A stretch of 64,000 nucleotides of DNA from Larix kaempferi (taxonomy: Eukaryota > Streptophyta > Pinopsida > Pinales > Pinaceae). The stretch is from assembly GCA_027924585.1 (NCBI GenBank), contig BSBM01000261.1, forward strand, positions 4,419,501 to 4,483,500, written 5' to 3'. The position numbers and the translations under genes were made by a program. Below, piece by piece: positions 57,801 to 64,000 of the stretch. Position 1 is the stretch's first letter; each line of letters opens with the position of its first letter. Under the pieces are notes generated by a model. That model was given only the letters and a program-made list of their open reading frames with translations, had not been told where the DNA came from and did not search any database.

Positions 57801-60406
57801 GTGTCAAGCCATTTCAGCAGCAGTTGAGGAGGATGCATCCCACTCTTGAACCGCTGATCCAAAAGGAATTAAAGAAGCTCCTGGACGCTAAGATAATCTT
57901 CAAAGTTCGGCATTCCGAATGGGTTGCAAACTTGGTTCCCGTGAGGAAGAAATCAGGAGAGATTAGGCTATGTGTAGACTTCAGAAATTTAAACAAAGCC
58001 TCAGATAAAGACAACTACCCCGTGCCTTCAATGGAGCAAATCCTCCAAATGGTGTCAGGATCCGAATTGTTTTCTCTCCTCGATGGTTTCTCGGGCTATA
58101 ATCAAGTGTTAGTAGCCGAAGAAGATCGTCTCAAGACCACTTTCAGGACAAAGTGGGGAACTTTCGCCTATAGAAGGATGCCATTTGGTCTGATAAATGC
58201 AGGAGCTACATTCCAAAGGGCGATGGATATTGCCTTCCGAGGATTGGGTGGGCAATGCGTTGTTGTCTACTTAGATGATGTGACAGTCTTTTCAAAGAAA
58301 AGGGAAGATCATGTTGTTCATCTGAGACATATCTTTGATCGCTGCCGGAAGTATGGTATTTCCTTAAATCCCAAGAAGAGCGTGTTTGCTGTACCCGAAG
58401 GTAAGCTATTGGGTCATATCATCTCCAAAGATGGAGTGTCAATCGACCAGGAAAGAGTCCAAGCTATTAATAAGATTCCGATGCCTCACAACAAAAAATC
58501 TATGCAGTCTTTAATGGGCACCATCAATTTTGTCCGCAGATTTGTTCCGGATTTTGCACAAATTGTTAAGCCATTGCAACAGATGGTTAAACAAAGCATA
58601 CAATTTAAGTGGACAGATTTGGAGAAGGACGCATTTAGAGATATCAAGGCAGCTGTAGCTAAAGCTCCTTCCTTAAGAAGTCCAGATTTCGATAAAGATT
58701 TCATCCTGTATACTTTCGCTTCGGACGATTCTCTCGCAGCTGTACTCACGCAAAAAGTGGAGTTGGGGGACGAATACCCAATTTCGTTTATGAGCACTGG
58801 TCTGCAAGGGGCTGAGCTGAATTACCCCGTAGTGGACAAGCATGCCTACGCGGTCTTCAAAGCAGTCAAGCAATTTAGGCCATACATTTTGAAGAACAGA
58901 ACTAAAGTAATAGTTCCCCATCCAGCTGTTAGATCCCTTTTCGTTCAAAAGGAATTGGGAGAGAGGAGAGGAAACTGGGTCACAGCTCTGCAGGAGTATG
59001 ATTTGGAATTTAAACCGGCTACAATCATCAAAGGACAGGGTCTATGCAAGTTACTGGCGGGAAACTCGACTGATGAAGAGCACCATTGGAGAAATGAAGC
59101 CGAGCTCAATTCGGTTGAGGTATGCCATATCTTCACAGCTCCCCAGTCATGGTATAGAGATCTAGTGCACTATTTACAGCAGGGATATCTACCCGAGCAC
59201 TGGAATTCTAAACAAAGAAGGGCACTCCGCTTGAAATCGGCACCCTATCAAATCATTGATGGGATTCTTTTTAGAAAGAATTATGACGGAGTCCTTCTTA
59301 GATGTTTGGAAAAGGAGGATGCAAACAAAGTTGTCAAAAAATTGCATGATGGCCCCGCAGGTGGCCATTACTCAGGAGAGACGACAGCACACAAGATACT
59401 GAGAGCTGGTTATTACTGGCCCACTCTGTTTCGAGATGCCCACACGTACGCACGAAACTGTGATGTATGTCAAAGAAGCACTGGGAAGTTACCTAAGGCC
59501 GCAGGACCATTGCAGCCTGTCATCATCTCTGAACCTTTTGAGCAATGGGGCATAGATGTTATCGGAGAAATAAATCCAAATTCTTCCTTGCAACACCGAT
59601 ACATTCTGACAGCTACCGACTACTTCACCAGATGGACGGAGGCCATCCCGCTGCGCAAGATCAATGAAGATGCAGTTATCAGCTTCTTGAAAGAGAACAT
59701 CATAACCAGGTTTGGGGTTCCAATTTCCCTTGTTTTTGATAATGCTACTTATTTTTCATCTTGCAAGATAAATGAATTTGTTTATGAATGGGGAATTAAG
59801 TTGCATTATTCAGCCAATTACTACCCTCAGGGAAACGGATTAGCTGAATCCTCAAACAAGAATCTGATTCGAATCCTTAAGAAAACGGTGATAGAAAACC
59901 AGAGAAGTTGGCATGTGGCTCTCCCAAATGCCTTATGGGCAGATAGGGTAACCCCGAAGAATGCTTTAGGTGTCTCCCCTTTCACTCTTGTCTATGGCAA
60001 GGAAGCCATACTTCCCCCAAACATCTTGCTGCCATCCTTGCAATTGTCCCAAGCCTCTCGGGGTTCTAGTAGCCAAGCCTTACAATCCAGGATAGACACC
60101 CTGCTTCGCCTGGAAGAAGCCCGAAACAAAGCTAAAGACCGATTTCATCAACACCAGGACATAGTTAAGAGATGGTTCGATAAGAGGAAATCCGGCAAGA
60201 GGGACTTTGAAGTTGGGGATTTAGTCCTGAAATGGGACCATAATCACGAAGGCAAAGGAATGCATACGAAGTTTCAACATCTATGGGTAGGCCCGTACCA
60301 AATTTCTGCAAAATTGGGCCCATCCACTTATAAATTGACAAATCTCGAGGGAGAGGAAGTAGCCCTTCCACTCAATGGCCTCGCCCTGAAACAGTACTTC
60401 GCGTGA
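54779..60406 (+). CDS. Gag-pol polyprotein of element D (Tat-like Ty3/gypsy)
   Basis: 1,875 residues with no stop. Gag core 1-240 (SAEDHLKSFYLALNLL, SSWYFSLQPSSI, EKVQDFNQRF); CTFHQ...SCPQW near 285; aspartic protease near 522 (VDSGASSNVMP); added RNase H 718-840 with FDGS, AEYEAL, GDSEIV and AADLLA, all acidic residues present; RT with LCVDFRNLN (about 1064), MPFGLINAGATF and YLDDVTVF (about 1163); gypsy RNase H near 1310 with YTFASD, DKHAYAVF and VPHPAVRSL, lacking the usual Asp, Glu and Asp; integrase with H-H-C-C (CDVCQ about 1560), D in GIDVIGE, D in FDNATYF, E in GLAESSNKN; C-terminal NFEVGDLVLKW-like and LALKQYFA end. The polyprotein is processed by its protease; RT and RNase H make cDNA and integrase inserts it. 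The N-terminal gag lies in a different frame upstream. Confidence 0.92.
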   Translation: MAVPAWRARGALNLAGPFHNLPKNPEKVLPKYDPGKAISAEDHLKSFYLALNLLNVQHEDVVCRLFPYTFEPKVSSWYFSLQPSSISSWDDFEKCFLKKYGNQKTVATLMKELLSMRMEKKEKVQDFNQRFTTLLNNFSETNKPTEESLIEYYTTALEGPIAMFVKRSKKTTLIENFEEARKVEEEADSIAKHALDVETKPAASKKPLLLTRGKEEPSTDMENVVKMMQKLSNKIVDLEKDKAANTSRKPFKPFYKRREDGEQSHPPMNTAPVLNLNEIGLENFCTFHQEPHSEKSCPQWINSMSLVMNQMLDSQIPDQDDPPEESGPELEEPTPDTTMVLWDWIPMTELVEEDHADSSPSTINVATRSKGPIADPVPVTIPHKPKISKDPPRRHIPIIPPQPKVNQTAAKRPSADNTVQPPKETLNKTDQSIRIGNESDIGYDIIEDIKKVKANVSIFDMCSLPHQRDKLLHVLQPKPSATLTDSQDNPEINEASIGGKSKSQTLPFLLTFEIFNHNVHNCLVDSGASSNVMPLSICKKINGQPVPSPAQIIQLDRTAVKVIGEMKDVLIRLSADPRVCQFIDIMVVDIPEAYGLILSRDWSTKLSGYFATDWSHLWLPYQNRQNQIKILREPHMKQNVTQLEEKNEAVAFSSSVLGNYFLEMDPGNYQSETFCHESDKQSDLLHFSRTDEVDCNIVNLVANVDHKETNLVESKDTFWTLYFDGSKTLEGSGAGCVLMDPKKNKYFLSCRLEFDCTNNTAEYEALVHGLKKAIGLNVKYLKVFGDSEIVVRQVRNTIHCLSPHLKGYQAEVWDLIMYFDAFNIKSIPRLQNSAADLLATSASRLVPTNNKCSIELIFRPSIPDNITNFRIFDDDKQIISFLTNEDSFQGAAIDEEEHDDDLMKKEEEKGNFMPKGVRSLEMLFDLQNKFKRPANTKTNSSSMQHELVNLGTEAEPKFVNLGKCCSPGERERFIKLFKQYKDVFAWTYEDLKTYDVRIIQHVIPMKAGVKPFQQQLRRMHPTLEPLIQKELKKLLDAKIIFKVRHSEWVANLVPVRKKSGEIRLCVDFRNLNKASDKDNYPVPSMEQILQMVSGSELFSLLDGFSGYNQVLVAEEDRLKTTFRTKWGTFAYRRMPFGLINAGATFQRAMDIAFRGLGGQCVVVYLDDVTVFSKKREDHVVHLRHIFDRCRKYGISLNPKKSVFAVPEGKLLGHIISKDGVSIDQERVQAINKIPMPHNKKSMQSLMGTINFVRRFVPDFAQIVKPLQQMVKQSIQFKWTDLEKDAFRDIKAAVAKAPSLRSPDFDKDFILYTFASDDSLAAVLTQKVELGDEYPISFMSTGLQGAELNYPVVDKHAYAVFKAVKQFRPYILKNRTKVIVPHPAVRSLFVQKELGERRGNWVTALQEYDLEFKPATIIKGQGLCKLLAGNSTDEEHHWRNEAELNSVEVCHIFTAPQSWYRDLVHYLQQGYLPEHWNSKQRRALRLKSAPYQIIDGILFRKNYDGVLLRCLEKEDANKVVKKLHDGPAGGHYSGETTAHKILRAGYYWPTLFRDAHTYARNCDVCQRSTGKLPKAAGPLQPVIISEPFEQWGIDVIGEINPNSSLQHRYILTATDYFTRWTEAIPLRKINEDAVISFLKENIITRFGVPISLVFDNATYFSSCKINEFVYEWGIKLHYSANYYPQGNGLAESSNKNLIRILKKTVIENQRSWHVALPNALWADRVTPKNALGVSPFTLVYGKEAILPPNILLPSLQLSQASRGSSSQALQSRIDTLLRLEEARNKAKDRFHQHQDIVKRWFDKRKSGKRDFEVGDLVLKWDHNHEGKGMHTKFQHLWVGPYQISAKLGPSTYKLTNLEGEEVALPLNGLALKQYFA

Positions 60407-61506
60407 GTCTCCGTGAGACTTCCTGTACATAAATAAAGTTGTCTGTTCGCTTTCGCTTTTAGCTGTTTTATTTTTCGGCCATGTTGTTTCCTGTTTTGTT
60501 TTTTGAACTTTTCAAGAGGTTTTGTTTTCTGAAGCACCCGTTTGAGTTTCCCGTTGGAGATAGCTCTCTCAAAGAAAACCTGCAACCCATGAGTCTGGAA
60601 CCTTGCTCAGTAAACCCGGCCTGCTGTGCTCTCGCTGAAATAATCAAAAAAGCGGGAGGCCTACCCTGCTAGTCACACTAACCCTGTTCAATAGCAGAGA
60701 CCCATGGCCATCTTCACTACTATCGTTGGGCTCCACCCACTCTCACACTTCGAAGGCATCTCAAGAAAGGTTACCTAAGTTGGACCCATGGAAAGTGGCA
60801 CTTCTCGAAGACACGGGGTATTGAAATGACTCCATGCTGCTGATTTAAAAGCCAAAATGGCCTACATTCAAGAGTCTGTTTTCCAGGGATTCTCGCCTCA
60901 ATTAAAGCATGGCTGAGACAAAACAAAAGGGACATGTAAAATCAAGGAGGCTGTCCAAAAGGGACATGTAAAATCAAGGAGGCTGTCCAAAAGGCCCAGC
61001 TCAAAATAGGCTCCTCTCCGTCCGTGAAGTTGGATCAAATCAATAAAACCTCTAACTCACACAAAAGGACATTATGGATTGAGGAGCCCAAATCAAAGAT
61101 CGGTCCAAAAGGAAATATCCCTGGAAGGCTCAAACAGCTAAGCTGTCCAAAATACAAGCATCCCAAAGGATGCCAGCAGCATGGGAATGAGGAACAAGAA
61201 CAATAGTGTCCATGAGAAAGTGTTGCAAATCCTGTGGAGTCCGGCAGTAGTGACCATTCGAGGGATGATCCTCCTAAAATAAATCCCATATGCTGGCCCT
61301 CTGAGAGTGGTGAAGATACCTCGGTCGAAGCTCCCCTGTCCCCAATGGCTAGCAGGAAAAGTGCTCCTTACCCCGCATGAGTCTAAAATGCTCAGCTGAA
61401 TAACGCACCCGAGACGGGGGTTTTAGTGGGGTTCCGGACCATGTAGAGTATTTTTTTTTTTTTTTTTTTTTTTTTCAGAGATCTGTGTTCGCCAGCGACT
61501 CGCCAT
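60407..61506 (+). other. Noncoding region between pol and 3' LTR, element D
   Basis: No credible gene. It contains a 32-bp exact tandem duplication (60925-60956 and 60957-60988), patches conserved with 10344-11433 of element A, and a run of 25 T (61451-61475). The 20-odd bases before the LTR (TGTGTTCGCCAGCGACTCGCCAT) are conserved in A but are not a polypurine tract. Confidence 0.7.
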
Positions 61507-64000
61507 TGTTGTTGCAGCAACACCCCTCCCCAAAATTTTGTACATGTTGGGGCCCCTCCTATACTTTTGTAGAAATTTGCTTGAGAAGCCATCCCAGCCG
61601 TCAGCCCTGTTTTCAGCATAAAATTTTGCTTCCCTGCGGAGCAGCTTGCCGTCAATCCTACCATGTTCTCCCCAGTGAGCCAAAAGATACATAGTCCCGA
61701 AGCCACGGAAGTCAAGCGCCCAACCTTTCCAAAAGAAGACTTAGGTTTTCTTTGCTGAAAGTAGCGGAAGCCTTTGGGTGAGACCACCCGAAACAGCGGG
61801 AGCTTTCGCCCTAACCTTCCGCAACCACGGAGAGATTCGAGTTGTCCTCCCGAAACGGCGGAACAATTCAGCTCTGCCTTCCGAAACGGCAGAAGCCATT
61901 CGGATAAACTCGCCGAAATAACACCAAGGAATTCATCTTTTTCTTCCGAAGTAAAAGACTTAGAAAATTTTCAATCGTTGCTTCTGCGGAACGGTTCCAG
62001 CTCCGAATCGACTTAGCTCCCGAAACGGCGGAGCCTTCCACTCAAACCTCCCGCAACCGCGGAAAGGTTCCGGCTTTCCTCCCGAAACGGCGGGACTCAT
62101 TCGCCCTAGTCTCCCGAAAAGGACTTAGATTTCCTTCTGATTAAGGGAAGGCGGAAACTTTTAGTTTCAACTTTCCGAAACGGCGGAAATTTGAGTGAAC
62201 CCTCCCGAAACGGCGGAGTTTTCGTTGAACCCGTCCGAAACGGCGGAAGTTTTCATAAAATCCTTCCGCAACGGCGGGGGAGTCCAGGGAACTCTTCCGA
62301 AACAACGGAAGCCGCCACGATATCTTCCCAAAAGAAACTAGGCGGAAACTTTTGATGAAACCTTTCCGAAACGGCGGAAGCCATCTTCATAAGTCCTACG
62401 GGGAGAATTCACGATCGCCTTCCGAAACCATGAAAAGGACTTAGTTTTTTCTCAAGAAGCTGTCGCGGGGGCCTTCAGCTTTTGCTCCTGAAACGCGGAA
62501 GCCTTCGGGCTACCCTTCTGAAATAGCGGAAGCCAATCACTTACCCCAACCGGCAAAAGGACTCCGAAAAGGATCCCGGGTGAATTTGCGGAAAATATAA
62601 GTTTTGCTTCCGAAACGGCGGAAGTCATTCCCAAAAGCGTTCCGAAACTAGCGGGAGCCTTCGCCAAAACCTTCCCGAAAATCAACAAGACCTTGAAGTT
62701 TTGGATCGCGGAAGCTTTCGCAAAAGTCTTCCGAAAATACCGGGAGCATTCGCTATACTGTTCCGAAAGAGCGGAAGCTTTGGCGTTACCCGTCCGCCAC
62801 GCGGCGGTCTCTCGCGGAAGGCTTCGAGCTTCCTTTTTCGCATTAAGCCTCGAAACGTCGGAAGCTTTCGTTGAATCCTTCCGCAACGGCGGAAGCCAAT
62901 CACTTACCCCAACCGGCAAAAGGACTCCGAAAAGGATCCCGGGTGAATTTGCGGAAAATATAAGTTTTGCTTCCGAAACGGCGGAAGTCACTCCCAAAAG
63001 CGTTCCGAAACTAGCGGGAGCCTTCGCCAAAACCTTCCCGAAAATCAACAAGACCTTGAAGTTTTGGATCGCGGAAGCTTTCGCAAAAGTCTTCCGAAAA
63101 TACCGGGAGCATTCGCTATACTGTTCCGAAAGAGCGGAAGCTTTGGCGTTACCCGTCCGCCACGCGGCGGTCTCTCGCGGAAGGCTTCGAGCTTCCTTTT
63201 TCGCATTAAGCCTCGAAACGTCGGAAGCTTTCGTTGAATCCTTCCGCAACGGCGGAAGCCAATCACTTACCCCAACCGGCAAAAGGACTCCGAAAAGGAT
63301 CCCGGGTGAATTTGCGGAAAATATAAGTTTTGCTTCCGAAACGGCGGAAGTCATTCCCAAAAGCGTTCCGAAACTAGCGGGAGCCTTCGCCAAAACCTTC
63401 CCGAAAATCAACAAGACCTTGAAGTTTTGGATCGCGGAAGCTTTCGCAAAAGTCTTCCGAAAATACCGGGAGCATTCGCTATACTGTTCCGAAAGAGCGG
63501 AAGCTTTGGCGTTACCCGTCCGCCACGCGGCGGTCTCTCGCGGAAGGCTTCGAGCTTCCTTTTTCGCATTAAGCCTCGAAACGTCGGAAGCTTTCGTTGA
63601 ATCCTTCCGCAACGGCGGATACAAATCACGAACTAGCCCCGCGAATGGCGGTCGCACGGAAACCAAGGTGCGTTGACGTGACCGCTACGCGCGGCGAATT
63701 TAAACCCCGTTTTAACCACGCCACCTACCGAATTAAAGGCTCACACGTGCCCATTCTTATAAATTACGGTGGGGGGGCTCGACCAATGCACCATTGTTCT
63801 TGTCAATCGGCCAACGACGTGCGACACCGTGCAAAACGCTCCAGCTCACCTCGCGCATCCGTGCTCGCAGCCACCTTGCTCAAGCAATCCCCACGGTGCC
63901 AGGTAGGATCTTCACCTTGTTTTTCACTACTGAGTTGTCCTTTTGGGGAAAGTATTGGGTTTAGTGGGATTGTAACGGGCAAAACACCCGTCGAGGGCTA
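61507..64000 (+). mobile_element. Element D 3' LTR, first 2,494 bp
   Basis: Co-linear with 46598-49091 (offset 14,909, no indels, two substitutions seen). Includes the motif array, the three 363-bp repeats (62530-62892, 62893-63255, 63256-63618), the P1 TATA box (63758-63764) and the donor-like site (63902/63903). The window ends before its ORF1 copy. Confidence 0.95.

Noticed and set aside
61451-61475. Run of 25 T as a poly(A) tail of a minus-strand retroposon
   Set aside because: No LINE or SINE body or target duplication beside it; the flanks match element A, so it is an expanded T tract.

Overview
The window is plant nuclear DNA made almost entirely of nested LTR retrotransposons. I see no host protein gene, rRNA or tRNA gene. 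Plant origin follows from the lineages present: Tat-like and Athila-like Ty3/gypsy elements, a chromovirus, Ty1/copia gag, and plant-type primer-binding sites. The many old decayed copies, deep nesting and kilobase-long LTRs suggest a large, slowly turned-over genome. A gymnosperm is plausible, but the sequence alone does not prove it.

Layout. (1) 1-286: 3' end of an unrelated LTR inserted in element A. (2) Element A, 287-17525: an old Tat-like element with 5' LTR 287-4248 (left end outside the window), gag-pol pseudogene 4280-10343 and 3' LTR 11434-17525. (3) 17526-18714: a roughly 625-bp tandem repeat, about 1.9 units. (4) Element F, an Athila-like element starting at 18715 inside that repeat. 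Its 5' LTR is split by element E and it resumes at 34516. A 571-bp foldback element (36147-36717) sits in its gag, and it is broken at about 40153 by element G. (5) Element E, a decayed chromovirus, 19439-34510, with perfect AGGGA target-site duplications. A 2.74-kb solo LTR (element H, 23908-26650, TSD TAAAG) lies in its gag. (6) Element G, the 5' part of a Ty1/copia element, about 40154-41803. (7) Element C, about 41804-46597, a divergent relative of the LTR-ORF module of A and D. (8) Element D, 46598 to beyond the window end: a very young Tat-like element with 5' LTR 46598-54301, gag-pol 54334-60406 and the first 2,494 bp of the 3' LTR (61507-64000).

Main discovery. Elements A and D have giant LTRs (about 6.1 and 7.7 kb) that contain a large protein-coding ORF of about 1,070 codons, called ORF1 here. 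The LTR end (CAACA), the PBS-like sequence right after it, and the start of gag all lie downstream of ORF1. In A, ORF1 occurs in both LTRs, and the 3' copy stops exactly at the CAACA that precedes the PBS in A and D. Each element therefore carries two copies of ORF1, and a solo LTR would be a free-standing ORF1 gene. The LTR also holds a GC-rich array of short inverted motifs, an upstream TATA box followed by a CAG/GTAGG donor-like site before ORF1, and a second conserved TATA box between ORF1 and the PBS. I propose that the first promoter drives ORF1 and the second drives the gag-pol genomic RNA. A divergent ORF1 with the same repeat array / donor / acceptor / ATG layout is present in element C.

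Gag-pol of A and D has the order gag, protease, an added RNase H of archaeal/plant type, RT, a degenerate gypsy RNase H, and integrase. The added RNase H keeps its acidic residues, whereas the gypsy RNase H has lost its own in both elements. D is nearly intact but carries one in-frame TAG in ORF1 and a one-base frame change in the N-terminal gag.
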